A stretch of DNA of 64,000 nt from Roseovarius autotrophicus (GCF_018069895.1 NZ_JAGQDH010000005.1:161259-225258); one strand, 5' to 3'; counted from the stretch's first letter, positions 7,301-16,679 are shown. The notes: generated from the letters alone by a model not told the origin. Numbers and translations are program-made.

Positions 7301-9664
7301 TCATGCAAGAATCCGCCGTTCCGGTGTCAGGGCCCTGACGCGGTCGGCGATTGAGTGCGCGTCGATGCCGAAATGGCGGTAAAGATTACCGATGGTGCCG
7401 GTCTGACCGAAATGCTCTACCCCGAGCGGCAGGGTGCGGTGGTCGGCGACCGCGCCCAGCCAGGCCAGCGTGGCCGGGTGCCCATCGATCACCGTCACAA
7501 GTATGCAATGTGCCGACAGATCGGCGACAAGCCGTTCGACATGGCTCCGGGCAGCGTGATTGCCGCGCGCACGCTCGCGCTGGGCGGCGGTCCAGCCCGC
7601 ATTGAGCCGGTCGGCGGAGGTCACGGCCAGAACGCCCACGTCGCGGCGGTGCTCCGCGATCATTCCGGCGGCGGCGATGGCCTCGTCTGCGATGGCACCC
7701 TGATAGGCGATCACCACTTCACAGTTCGGCCCGGGCCTGCGTAGCCAGTAGGCGCCGTCGATGGCCCCCTGGCGAAAGGCATCGTCAGCACGTTGTCCAG
7801 GCTGTTCCAGCGGCTTGGTGGTCAGCCGAAGATAGACCGATCCACCGGTCTCGTCGCGCAGCCAGGTCCGCGCATCCGGGGCGCTCGCGCCGTCGCGTTG
7901 CAGGTAGTCCAAGGCCCATTCCATGATTACCGCAAGCTCGTCGGCAAAGGCGGGCTCGAATGCGGCAAGTCCGTCCTGGCTCAGCCCGATCAGGGGTGTG
8001 GCGATGGATTGATGCGCGCCGCCCTCGGGCGCGAGGGTGACCCCGGACGGAGTGCCCACAAGAAGAAAACGCGCATCCTGATAGCACGCATAATTGAGTG
8101 CATCCAGGCCGCGGCTGACGAATGGATCGTAAAGCGTGCCGATCGGGATGAGCCGCTTGCCCCAAAGGCTGTGCGCCAGCCCCGCCGCGCCGAGAAGCAG
8201 CATCAGGTTCATCTCGGCAATGCCCAGTTCCAGATGTTGTCCCTCGGGTGAGAAATTCCACTTTGCGGTGGACGGGATGCGGTGTTCGATGAAGGCGTCC
8301 CTCTGCGCGATCCGCGAGAACAGCTTGCGCCGGTTGACCCATGGCCCGAGACCGGTCGTGCCGGTGACATCGGGTGAAGACGTCAGGATCCGCGCAGCCA
8401 GCGGGCTGTCGCCTCGGGCCAGATTGTCGAGGATCTTTCCGAATGCCATCTGGGTCGAGATATCGCGGCTTGTGTCAGACGCGATGTTTGGCACCGGCAG
8501 GCGCGCGGTGGCATGGCGGCGCGGCCCCATGGCAAAGAACGGCACATTCGCGAGGAATGCCCTGAAACCGTCCGGGTTGCTGACCGTGGCCAGCGGCTCC
8601 CATTCCTGGCCCTCTGGAATGCCCATATGCGCCTGCCAGTCGTCCATCTGCGCCTTGGTCATCAACCCGCCATGATTGTCCTTGTGTCCGGCAATGGGCG
8701 TGCCCCAGCCCTTGATCGTGTATGCCAAAAAGCAAGTCGGGCGGTCGTGGTCGATGGCGGCGAAGGTTTCCGCCATCGTCTCGACGCAGTTGCCGCCGAG
8801 GTTTTCCATCAGTTCGGCCAGATCGCGGTCGCTGCGCCGCTCGATCAGGGCGGTTACATCGCCCTGATCCCCCAGATCATTCATCAGCCGTTCGCGCCAG
8901 ACCGCGCCGCCCATGTAGGTCAGGGCAGAGTATTCGGCATTGGGACAGGCGTCGATCCAGGCGCGCAGGCGTTCGCCTCCTGGCTCGGCAAAGGCCGCAC
9001 GCTGCAACTGGCCATACTTGACCTTGACCACGTCCCAGCCGAACGCATCGAAGATCTTCTCGATTCGCCCGAAGAGCCCCTCGCGCACGATCCCGTCAAG
9101 AGACTGGCGGTTATAGTCGATGATCCACCAGGTGTTGCGCAGGTTGTTCTTCCAGCCCTCCTGCAGCACCTCGTAGACGTTGCCTTCGTCCATCTCGGCA
9201 TCGCCCACGAGCGCGACCATGCGTCCGGTGGGGACATCCGCGCCCCAGTCCTTGGCGGTGATGAAGTCCTGCACCATCGAGGCAAGCGCCGTGATCCCCA
9301 CGCCAAGCCCGACCGAGCCGGTCGAGAAATCCACATCGTCCATATCCTTGGTTCGGCTGGGATAGCTTTGCGTCCCGCCATATCCGCGAAAATTCTCCAT
9401 CCGCTCGCGGGTCTGGTTGCCCATCAGATATTGCATCGCGTGAAAGACGGGCGCGGCATGGGGTTTGACCGCCACGCGATCCTCGGGCCGCAGCACCGAA
9501 AAATAGAGCGCGGTCATGATCGAGACCATCGAGGCGGAGGATGCCTGATGCCCGCCAACCTTGATCCCGTCCATCTTGGGGCGGATGTGGTTGGCGTGGT
9601 GGATCATCCAGTGGGACAGCCATAATAGCCGCTGTTCCACGGTCTTGAGGTGCGTTCTTGCCAT
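7301..9664 (-). CDS. thiamine-diphosphate enzyme: AceE/transketolase-like E1
   Basis: A 787-residue protein resembling the homodimeric E1 of pyruvate dehydrogenase (AceE, usually about 890 residues) and transketolase. The N-terminus has DGIKVGGHQASSASM. The diphosphate/Mg motif is GDAEMDEGN at about 154-162 (AceE has GDGEMDE), with DYNRQSLDG about 25 residues later. Central pyrimidine-binding and C-terminal transketolase regions follow (GIAEMNLMLLLGAAGL, then GHPATLAWLGAV near the end). I chose ATG 9664 because GGGGGAGAG lies four bases upstream; a GTG at 9685 would add seven residues. A homologue next to an Lrp regulator recalls MdeB/MdeR, the 2-ketobutyrate E1 system of pseudomonads, but no methionine lyase is present. 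No E2 or E3 gene is adjacent, so a stand-alone transketolase-type reaction is possible. Confidence 0.87.
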   Translation of the reverse strand: MARTHLKTVEQRLLWLSHWMIHHANHIRPKMDGIKVGGHQASSASMVSIMTALYFSVLRPEDRVAVKPHAAPVFHAMQYLMGNQTRERMENFRGYGGTQSYPSRTKDMDDVDFSTGSVGLGVGITALASMVQDFITAKDWGADVPTGRMVALVGDAEMDEGNVYEVLQEGWKNNLRNTWWIIDYNRQSLDGIVREGLFGRIEKIFDAFGWDVVKVKYGQLQRAAFAEPGGERLRAWIDACPNAEYSALTYMGGAVWRERLMNDLGDQGDVTALIERRSDRDLAELMENLGGNCVETMAETFAAIDHDRPTCFLAYTIKGWGTPIAGHKDNHGGLMTKAQMDDWQAHMGIPEGQEWEPLATVSNPDGFRAFLANVPFFAMGPRRHATARLPVPNIASDTSRDISTQMAFGKILDNLARGDSPLAARILTSSPDVTGTTGLGPWVNRRKLFSRIAQRDAFIEHRIPSTAKWNFSPEGQHLELGIAEMNLMLLLGAAGLAHSLWGKRLIPIGTLYDPFVSRGLDALNYACYQDARFLLVGTPSGVTLAPEGGAHQSIATPLIGLSQDGLAAFEPAFADELAVIMEWALDYLQRDGASAPDARTWLRDETGGSVYLRLTTKPLEQPGQRADDAFRQGAIDGAYWLRRPGPNCEVVIAYQGAIADEAIAAAGMIAEHRRDVGVLAVTSADRLNAGWTAAQRERARGNHAARSHVERLVADLSAHCILVTVIDGHPATLAWLGAVADHRTLPLGVEHFGQTGTIGNLYRHFGIDAHSIADRVRALTPERRILA

Positions 9665-9774
9665 GTCTCTCCCCCGGTCTTCCACATCGTATCCGATGCG
9701 ACGGACATGAAATCGGCAAATGCGCTCGGGATCGATACTTGTTGCGCTGGATTTAATCTCATATCGTCAATTTC

Positions 9775-10245
9775 ATGATGGATACCACCAATACTGATGA
9801 TCTAGATAAGCGAATCCTGCGCGCAATCGCGAAAAATGGCCGAATTTCGGTCCAGGCGCTCGGTGACTCGGTCGGGTTAAGCCCGAGTCCTGTCGCGCGT
9901 CGTCTCAAGCGGTTGGAAGAGCGCGGGATCGTGACCGGCTACAGCGCCATGATCGACGAGACGGCGCTTGGATTTGGCGTGTCGGTGTTTGTCTCGGTCA
10001 AGCTGGACCGGCAGATCGACGATGCGCTTCAGGCGTTCGAGAAGGCGATCCTTGCCTTCCCAGAGGTTGTTGATTGCTGGCTGATGACCGGTAACAGGGA
10101 TTACTTGTTGCGTGTGGTCACGCGCTCTATGGCGGAGTTCGAGAAATTCCTGGTCGGCAGCCTGACCAAGGTCAAGGGCGTTGCCGAGATCGAAAGCTCG
10201 ATCCCGTTGCGGCGGGTGAAACAGACCGGGTCTCGAACCCCCTAA
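9775..10245 (+). CDS. Lrp/AsnC-family transcriptional regulator
   Basis: A 156-residue one-component regulator. Residues 8-60 form the AsnC-type helix-turn-helix (LDKRILRAIAKNGRISVQAL, then LSPSPVARRLKRLEERGIV), and residues 70-145 the RAM ligand-binding domain (VSVKLD, VVDCWLMTGNRDYLLRV). It is divergent from the AceE-like enzyme with 110 bp between start codons, the standard arrangement for a local Lrp-type activator responding to an amino acid or keto acid. Two consecutive ATG codons (9775 and 9778) could be used. No clear operator repeat is visible in the AT-richer intergenic stretch. Confidence 0.93.
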   Translation: MMDTTNTDDLDKRILRAIAKNGRISVQALGDSVGLSPSPVARRLKRLEERGIVTGYSAMIDETALGFGVSVFVSVKLDRQIDDALQAFEKAILAFPEVVDCWLMTGNRDYLLRVVTRSMAEFEKFLVGSLTKVKGVAEIESSIPLRRVKQTGSRTP

Positions 10246-10407
10246 GCCTGGCATAGGCAGGGCAGATGCGCATCGAAGGCCCGGCACGACCGGCGATCAT
10301 CCTGTCCCATCCCTGTCTGTGACCGCAACGCCACGTTGTCAGATCAGTGGCACGACACAATCACTGGCAGGTATTTTCTTCACCGCACTTTCTGATATGG
10401 CGGCGGT

Positions 10408-12528
10408 ATGGGATGGATCCTGACACCTCGCCTTGCCGCACCTCTGATCGGGGCGCTTTGCGCGACCGCCGCAACGGCGCAGGAGACGCCCCGTCGAATT
10501 GATACAGGCTACAACAGCTACGGTTATCCGGGCATGATCGATATGCCCGTGGCCCACAGCCGCCCCGATAGCGAGCTGGCCTTGAGCGTCAGTTCCTTCG
10601 CCGGCCAGACCCGGAACACGCTGACCTTTCAGCTGACGCCCCGGCTGTCGGGGAGTTTCCGCTATTCGAAGCTTGAGAATCTTCTGGGGGGTGGCACGCG
10701 GGCACTGTTTGACCGCAGTTTCTCGGTGCATTTCCGTTTTGCCGACGAGACCATCTGGCGCCCGGCTTTCGCAGTCGGGCTGAACGATTTTCTCGGCACC
10801 GGCGTTTATTCGTCCGAGTATGTCGTGGCAACCAAGACCATCGGCGAGCGGGTCCGTGTCACTGGCGGCCTTGGGTGGGGGCGCCTGGGAACGTCGGGCG
10901 GGTTCAAGAATCCGTTGTCGGTTCTCGACGACCGGTTCGAGACGCGGCCGCCCATTGATGTCGGAGTCGGGGGGGATGTCAGCTCGCAGCAGTTCTTCCG
11001 GGGCGATGCGGCCCTTTTCGGCGGGATCGAGTGGCAGGCAACCGACAAGCTCCGGCTTACCGCCGAATACTCCTCGGATGCGCACCCACGAGAGGATCCG
11101 GCGGCCTTCGAGCGGGAGAATCAGTTGAATTTCGGCGCGACCTACAAGATCGGGCCGATGACGGATGTCTCGTTGCGCTGGCTTTACGGCAGCGAAGTCG
11201 GGGTGCAACTCTCGACCGCCGTCAACCCGAAGAACCGTCCGAATCACGGTGGCCGGGAACCGGCACCGCCGCCGGTCCTTGTGCGCGCCGCAGCCCCGGT
11301 GGCGGCGCTTTCATGGAATGGCAGTATCGAGCAGAGCGCGGGTTACAGCAGTCGCGTCGCCGCGGCGCTCGACGGGCAGGGGCTGCGGCTGCATGGCTTT
11401 TCCATGGTGGGCAGGCAGGCGCGCGTCGAGATCGAAAACCTCGCCTGGCCGCAAGAGTCCCAGGCCATCGGACGCACGGCACGGGTGTTGTCGCGCGAAT
11501 TGCCGCCGCAGATCGAGCGGTTCGAGATCATCCTTGTCACCAACGGAGTGCCGGTCACCTCGCTCTCGATCGCGCGGGGCGACATGGAGACGCTCGAACA
11601 CGACCTTGACGGGGCGTGGAAGAGCTTTGCCCGCGCGCGGCTTTCCTCGCCGACCGACCCGGTGGCACCGATCAAGGGCCGCTATCCCCGCTTTGAATGG
11701 AACCTCAAGCCCTATCTGACCACCAGCCTCTTCGATCCCGACGACCCGGTGCGCGCCGATGTCGGGGCCGAATTGCGCGCGCTCTTCGAGGCCGCGCCGG
11801 GGCTGGAATTCGGCGGCGCGCTGCGCAAGCGGGCGGTCGGCAATCTCGACGAATCCACCCGCCTCTCTGATTCAGTCCTGCCGCGCGTGCGCAGCGATTT
11901 CAACATCTACGATCGCGAAGGCGACCCGACGATTCCCGATCTGACGGCAGCCTATTACTTCAAACCGGGCGAGAACCTCTATGGTCGCGTGAGCGGTGGT
12001 TATCTCGAACGGATGTATGGCGGGATCTCGGGCGAACTCCTGTGGAAGCGCACCGACAGCCCCTTCGCCCTCGGGGCCGAAATCAACTACGTCAAACAGC
12101 GCGATTTCGATCAGCTGTTCGGCTTTCAGGAATACAGCGTCGCCACCGGCCACGTCTCGGCCTATCTTGAACTGGGGGGTGGGTTTCACGCGCAGGTCGA
12201 TGCCGGGCGCTATCTGGCCAAGGACTGGGGGGCGACCTTTTCGCTCGACCGCGAGTTCGGCAACGGCTGGAAGGTGGGGGCGTTCGCGACCTTCACCGAC
12301 GTGTCCTTTGACGATTTCGGCGAAGGTTCTTTCGACAAGGGGATCCGCGTGACAATCCCGCTGACATGGATCACGGGCGAGCCGAACAGGACCGATTTCA
12401 GCACGACGATCCGTCCGCTCTTGCGGGATGGCGGGGCGCGGCTCGATGTGGGCGGACGGCTTTACGAGCGTGTGCGCCCGCTGCACAAGCCAGCCCTTCA
12501 GGACGGCTGGGGGAGGTTCTGGCGATGA
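10408..12528 (+). CDS. YjbH-domain outer-membrane exopolysaccharide protein
   Basis: A 706-residue secreted beta-rich protein with a signal peptide (about residues 1-24, ending TAATAQ). The mature start RIDTGYNSYGYPGMIDMPVA and repeated aromatic strands up to the C-terminus match YjbH proteins, predicted outer-membrane proteins of exopolysaccharide loci (yjbEFGH in E. coli). It overlaps the lipoprotein gene downstream as ATGA, and a Wza-like exporter follows, so the three form an envelope polysaccharide module. No glycosyltransferase or polymerase lies in the cluster, so the polymer must be built by genes elsewhere. Confidence 0.85.
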   Translation: MGWILTPRLAAPLIGALCATAATAQETPRRIDTGYNSYGYPGMIDMPVAHSRPDSELALSVSSFAGQTRNTLTFQLTPRLSGSFRYSKLENLLGGGTRALFDRSFSVHFRFADETIWRPAFAVGLNDFLGTGVYSSEYVVATKTIGERVRVTGGLGWGRLGTSGGFKNPLSVLDDRFETRPPIDVGVGGDVSSQQFFRGDAALFGGIEWQATDKLRLTAEYSSDAHPREDPAAFERENQLNFGATYKIGPMTDVSLRWLYGSEVGVQLSTAVNPKNRPNHGGREPAPPPVLVRAAAPVAALSWNGSIEQSAGYSSRVAAALDGQGLRLHGFSMVGRQARVEIENLAWPQESQAIGRTARVLSRELPPQIERFEIILVTNGVPVTSLSIARGDMETLEHDLDGAWKSFARARLSSPTDPVAPIKGRYPRFEWNLKPYLTTSLFDPDDPVRADVGAELRALFEAAPGLEFGGALRKRAVGNLDESTRLSDSVLPRVRSDFNIYDREGDPTIPDLTAAYYFKPGENLYGRVSGGYLERMYGGISGELLWKRTDSPFALGAEINYVKQRDFDQLFGFQEYSVATGHVSAYLELGGGFHAQVDAGRYLAKDWGATFSLDREFGNGWKVGAFATFTDVSFDDFGEGSFDKGIRVTIPLTWITGEPNRTDFSTTIRPLLRDGGARLDVGGRLYERVRPLHKPALQDGWGRFWR

Positions 12529-13121
12529 TCGGCCGTTTCCCCTTGCGCGCGGGTGGTGCGGCACTGGTCGCTGCGCTGGCGCTTGGTGGTTGCGACCGGG
12601 CGCTGAGCGCGCTCGATCTGACCGGCAATGTCGTGGCGGTGCAACCGCAGCTCATCGGCGAGGACCGGCTTGATGTGACCATTCCTGCAAGCGGGGCGCG
12701 GGCGCGTCTTGGTCCCGTCGCGCGCACTGGCGATGTCATGGTCTGGCAGACGCTCGACGGAATCACCCTCTCGATGCGGCAGGGGCTGTTGATCGGCACG
12801 CGCGGGCTTGGCGATGATCTCATGTCGGCGGAGGTGGATGGCGTTCTGGCGCTCTTGCGTGGCGCGGCGGGCGAAGGTCCGGTGCCGCATATCCGCACGC
12901 ATCTCGATGGCGAGGACCGCACCGTCTTTCGAAGCTATCAGTGCATCCGGGGTGCCGTGACGCGTGATGCCGGGTTGCGCCGGGTTGAGGTGCTGTGCGT
13001 CTCGCCGCAGGACCGCTTTGCCAACACCTACTGGATGGATTCCATGGGCGCCGTGATCCGTTCACATCAATGGATCAGCCCTGCGTTGCGCCATCTGGAG
13101 ACGGCACATGTTTCAGGATAG
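12525..13121 (+). CDS. YjbF/GfcB-like outer-membrane lipoprotein
   Basis: A 198-residue lipoprotein with lipobox ALGGC, the modified cysteine being C23, after a hydrophobic signal segment. The start is fixed by the ATGA overlap with the yjbH-like stop and by GGGAGG at 12511-12516. The mature part is beta-rich, with a conserved-looking tail (YWMDSMGAVIRSHQWISP) similar to YjbF/GfcB family proteins that accompany YjbH and Wza-type exporters. Its role is thought to be assembly or secretion of extracellular polysaccharide; biochemical function is unknown. Confidence 0.8.
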   Translation: MIGRFPLRAGGAALVAALALGGCDRALSALDLTGNVVAVQPQLIGEDRLDVTIPASGARARLGPVARTGDVMVWQTLDGITLSMRQGLLIGTRGLGDDLMSAEVDGVLALLRGAAGEGPVPHIRTHLDGEDRTVFRSYQCIRGAVTRDAGLRRVEVLCVSPQDRFANTYWMDSMGAVIRSHQWISPALRHLETAHVSG

Positions 13122-13149
13122 ACGGGTTCAGGGAATTTGGAGGATGGTC

Positions 13150-14541
13150 ATGGGACACGGCAAGGCGGGTTTCGAAAAACGGGGCGCAATTGGCTTGGTG
13201 CTTGCCATGGCGCTTTTGCTGCCTGCGGGCTGTGGCGTGGTTTACCAAAGTCCGAAGGTCAGCCGTGACACGGGCACCGGGATTGACGTGCGCGAGATCA
13301 AGGTGACGCCGGAAACCGTGCTGTTAGCCAATCGCAGTTCCTACAGCCCGCGCAACCTCCCGCGCGAGTTTCACGCGGCGGCGAATGCCTCGCAGGGCGC
13401 AGGGCTTGGGGCGCTTCCCGCCGCGCCTGAGTCCCCCGACATGCGTCCCGGTCGCCTTGACTTGCGTGCGCCGCAGAATTTCACCCCGCCGCCTTACCGG
13501 ATCGGGGTGGGCGATGTGGTGCTTCTGGCCACGAAAAGCAGCGGCAACTCGCTCGAGCAGTTGTCCGGGCTTCTGGCTGCGCAGCAACAGCGCCAGGGCT
13601 ATGTGGTGTCCGATGACGGTTCCATCTCGATCCCGGATATTGGCCGGGTCGAAATCGCCGGGATGACCCTGGCCGAGGCCCAGGACCGCATTTTCCGCTT
13701 CCTCCTGGAAAATCAGGTCGATCCCAGCTTTGCGCTTGAGGTGAGCGGGTTCAACTCGCAACGTGTGACGGTCGGTGGCGCGGTGCGCAACGCCGCGCGC
13801 GTGCCGATCACGCTGGTGCCGCTGAAACTGGGCGATGCGCTCACCGCGACCGGCGGGGTCGAGGTGCGGGACGCGGAATTCGCCTCGATCCGCATCTATC
13901 GCGACGGCACGCTTTACCAGATTCCGTATCAGGACTATCTCGCGCGTCCCGACCTGCGGGAGCTGACGCTCCGCGATGGCGACGGGGTGTTCGTGGACAT
14001 CAATTACGACCTTGACCGCGCGTTCGAATTCTATCGGCAGGAAGTGGACGTGATCCGCCTGCGCAGCCAGGCGCGCAAGGATGTGCTGGACATGATGGCC
14101 ACAGAAATGTCCATGCGCCGGGGTCTGCTTCAGGAACAGCGATCCAATTTCGAGGCCCGCGCCGAACTGGGGGCGGAAAAGCGTGATTACGTCTATCTCG
14201 CAGGCGAGGTCAGAAGCCAGAGCCGCGTCGCCCTTCCCTATGAACAAAAGGCGGTTCTGGCCGATGTTCTTTACGGGGAAGGCGGTTTTCCCACCCAGAC
14301 CGGCAACCCGGCCAATGTCTACGTTCTGCGCCAGTCGCAGGATCCGGTCGAGTTCGGCGCCGTCACAGCCTGGCATCTCGACATGCGCAACGCGGTCAAT
14401 ATGACGCTTGCGACACAGATGGAAATGCGCCCCAACGATATCGTTTTTGTCGAGGAACAACCCATCACAAAATGGAACCGTGTCGTTCAGCAGTTCGTGC
14501 CGACACTGCTGACAACGCCCGCTTCCATCGCGGCGAGGTAA
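13150..14541 (+). CDS. Wza-like polysaccharide export lipoprotein
   Basis: A 463-residue outer-membrane auxiliary export protein. Lipobox LPAGC (C28) follows a signal segment. The polysaccharide-export domain starts at PPYRIGVGDVVLLATKSS and is followed by SLBB-type repeats (VSGFNSQRVTVGGAVRNAA and YVYLAGEVRSQSRVALP). I chose ATG 13150 because GGAGG ends six bases before it; ATG 13144 abuts that site, and the frame opens at 13108 inside the lipoprotein gene. In Wza-like systems this protein forms the ring that carries polysaccharide across the periplasm and outer membrane. The matching inner-membrane tyrosine kinase (Wzc) is not in this window. Confidence 0.92.
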   Translation: MGHGKAGFEKRGAIGLVLAMALLLPAGCGVVYQSPKVSRDTGTGIDVREIKVTPETVLLANRSSYSPRNLPREFHAAANASQGAGLGALPAAPESPDMRPGRLDLRAPQNFTPPPYRIGVGDVVLLATKSSGNSLEQLSGLLAAQQQRQGYVVSDDGSISIPDIGRVEIAGMTLAEAQDRIFRFLLENQVDPSFALEVSGFNSQRVTVGGAVRNAARVPITLVPLKLGDALTATGGVEVRDAEFASIRIYRDGTLYQIPYQDYLARPDLRELTLRDGDGVFVDINYDLDRAFEFYRQEVDVIRLRSQARKDVLDMMATEMSMRRGLLQEQRSNFEARAELGAEKRDYVYLAGEVRSQSRVALPYEQKAVLADVLYGEGGFPTQTGNPANVYVLRQSQDPVEFGAVTAWHLDMRNAVNMTLATQMEMRPNDIVFVEEQPITKWNRVVQQFVPTLLTTPASIAAR

Positions 14542-14782
14542 CTCCGGGCACCGCGAAGAGGGGGGCGCCTTGTTTCATTTCCTGTGTCAAGGTGACGCAG
14601 AGAAGACTTGTCCTTTTCGAAAACCGGGATACCCTCTCGACCGGGAGTCGTCGTGTGCGTCGGCTTCCGCTCCGGTGTGCGAAGGGGAGAGCGCGCGCCA
14701 CTTCAGTTGATGTAACGAGGCTGAAGCACCGCCCGCCAACTCTTGGGCGGCAAGGAACTGACGTTCAACCGGGAGGACCCAC

Positions 14783-16039
14783 ATGAAATATCTGCTGTCA
14801 TCCATCGCAACGCTCGCCCTGACCGCCGGCCTGGCACAGGCCCAGGCCGCCAACGTGCCGGACAACCTGGAAAAATTGTCGAATTTCCAGAGCACCGGCG
14901 TGACCGATTTCACCTTTGTTGAGCAATCCGGCCCCTTTGCCGACGGTATCCGTGAAACGCTCAAGCGGATCACCCTGCCCGCGGGCTTCAAGATCGAGCT
15001 TTACGCAGTTGTCCCTGACGCCCGCCACATTGCCGTGGGTCCGCAGGGCGTTGTGACCTTCGTCGGCACCCGCAAGGACAAGGTCTGGTCCGTGACAGAC
15101 CGCAACAAGGACCGCGTTGCCGACGAGGTCAAGGATTTCGCGCCCTCGCTGCGGTTTTCCATTCCCAACGGCCCCTGCTTCTCGCCGGACGGGTTTCTCT
15201 ACATCGCTGAACAGAATCGCGTGCTGCTGTTTCCCGCCGCCGAATTCTTTTACGAAAGCCCCGATGTGGCGGCCTTCAATCTTGTCGCCAAGGGCGATCT
15301 GATCCCCGAGGATGAAGAAAGCTTCAACCACACCGCCCGGGTCTGCAAGATCGGGCCGGATGGCAAGATCTACATCTCGCTTGGTCAGCCCTTTAACGTC
15401 GCGCCGCGCGAAAAGCTTGATCTCTATAACGAGTGGGGCATCGGCGGCATCATCCGCATGAACCTCGATGGGACGGGCCGCGAGGTCTATACCTACGGCG
15501 TGCGCAACTCGGTCGGGCATGATTTCCACCCCGAGACCGGCGAACTCTGGTGGACCGACAATCAGGTGGACGGGATGGGCGATGACATCCCGCCCGGCGA
15601 GTTGAACCGTCAGACCGAAATGGGCCAGCATTTCGGTCATCCATGGTATGGTGGTGGCTCTGTGCGGACCAATGAATACAAGGGCGAGGAGGTTCCGGTC
15701 GAAGTGGTGATGCCCGCAGTCGAAACCGTGGCCCATGCCGCCGATCTGGGCATGACATTCTACACCGGCAAGATGTTCCCTGCGAAATACAGGAACGCCA
15801 TCTTCTCGGCGCAGCACGGCTCGTGGAACCGGACAGAACCGATCGGCGCACGCGTCATGGTCACCTTCATCGACGATGAGGGTAACGCCACGATGGAGCC
15901 TTTCGCCGAGGGCTGGCTTGACGAGAATGGCGAGTATCTCGGGCGGCCTGTCGATGTCGCGCAGTTGCGCGACGGCTCGATCCTTGTCTCGGACGATCTC
16001 GTGGGCGCGCTCTACCGCATCTCCTACGAGGGGAACTGA
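14783..16039 (+). CDS. soluble glucose/sorbosone-dehydrogenase-type PQQ enzyme
   Basis: A 418-residue periplasmic protein with a clear signal peptide (residues 1-20, ending AQA) and GGGAGG upstream of the ATG. The body is a six-bladed propeller of the GSDH family: HIAVGPQGVVTFVGTRKDKV, RVCKIGPDGKIYISLGQPFN, YGVRNSVGHDFHPETGELWW with WTDN, and AQHGSWNR near the C-terminus. Family members use pyrroloquinoline quinone and calcium to oxidise aldoses or sorbosone. It overlaps the next gene, a di-heme cytochrome c, which is the natural electron acceptor. The 241-bp upstream gap carries two short inverted repeats (CTTCAG/CTGAAG at 14701-14726 and CCGCCC/GGGCGG at 14729-14750) of unknown meaning. Confidence 0.88.
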   Translation: MKYLLSSIATLALTAGLAQAQAANVPDNLEKLSNFQSTGVTDFTFVEQSGPFADGIRETLKRITLPAGFKIELYAVVPDARHIAVGPQGVVTFVGTRKDKVWSVTDRNKDRVADEVKDFAPSLRFSIPNGPCFSPDGFLYIAEQNRVLLFPAAEFFYESPDVAAFNLVAKGDLIPEDEESFNHTARVCKIGPDGKIYISLGQPFNVAPREKLDLYNEWGIGGIIRMNLDGTGREVYTYGVRNSVGHDFHPETGELWWTDNQVDGMGDDIPPGELNRQTEMGQHFGHPWYGGGSVRTNEYKGEEVPVEVVMPAVETVAHAADLGMTFYTGKMFPAKYRNAIFSAQHGSWNRTEPIGARVMVTFIDDEGNATMEPFAEGWLDENGEYLGRPVDVAQLRDGSILVSDDLVGALYRISYEGN

Positions 16040-16623
16040 TGCGGCTGGCGGCTATTCTGTTTCTGGGCGGGGGTTTCCTCGCCCAGACGGCTTTGGCCGA
16101 GGAGGCGACGGGCGATCCCGCCTCGGGGCGCGATCTGGCGCGGCAATGCCGCACCTGCCACGGCATCGACGGCTATGCGAGAATGCCCATCGTGCCCCAT
16201 ATCGGTGGCGAAAATCCGGCTTATATCCGCCACCAACTCACCGCCTTTCGGGACGGTATCCGCGAACACGAGATGATGAGCGTGGTGGCGGCAGGGCTCG
16301 GCGATCAAGAGATTGCCGACCTCGCGGCATGGTATGGCGCGCAGACCCCCGTGGCCACGCTCGGCCCCGGTCAGGAACCGGGCGCCGCGCCCGAGGGCTG
16401 TGTCGCCTGTCATGGCGCGGACGGCATCGCGCTGATCGAGGACGCGCCCAATCTCGCGGGTGAGACCGTGATGTATCTTGATACGCAGCTCAAGGCGTTC
16501 CGCACCGGAAAGCGCGTCCATGACATCATGAACGGCATCGCGGCGGAGATGACGAATGACGAGATTCGTGCCGTCTCGGAGTGGTATTCTTCGGTGCGAT
16601 TCGAGGTGATTCCGGCCGACTGA
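16039..16623 (+). CDS. di-heme cytochrome c (c4-like)
   Basis: A 194-residue periplasmic cytochrome with a signal peptide (cleavage near ALA-EE, residue 20). Two heme-attachment motifs are visible: CRTCH (37-41) and CVACH (121-125), each starting a similar 80-90 residue domain, as in cytochrome c4. Likely axial methionines are in the EHEMMSV and KRVHDIMNGI regions. The ATG overlaps the stop of the sugar-dehydrogenase gene, so the two are translationally coupled and probably form an electron-transfer pair passing electrons to the respiratory chain. Confidence 0.93.
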   Translation: MRLAAILFLGGGFLAQTALAEEATGDPASGRDLARQCRTCHGIDGYARMPIVPHIGGENPAYIRHQLTAFRDGIREHEMMSVVAAGLGDQEIADLAAWYGAQTPVATLGPGQEPGAAPEGCVACHGADGIALIEDAPNLAGETVMYLDTQLKAFRTGKRVHDIMNGIAAEMTNDEIRAVSEWYSSVRFEVIPAD

Positions 16624-16679
16624 CGCTCACTTCGCCGTGTTCTGCGGTTTTCCCCTGTCATGGCGGCGGGTCGTCCCTT

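Noticed and set aside
8513..9625. 370-codon plus-strand frame inside the AceE-like gene
   Set aside because: Antisense shadow; the minus-strand protein has full ThDP-enzyme motifs.
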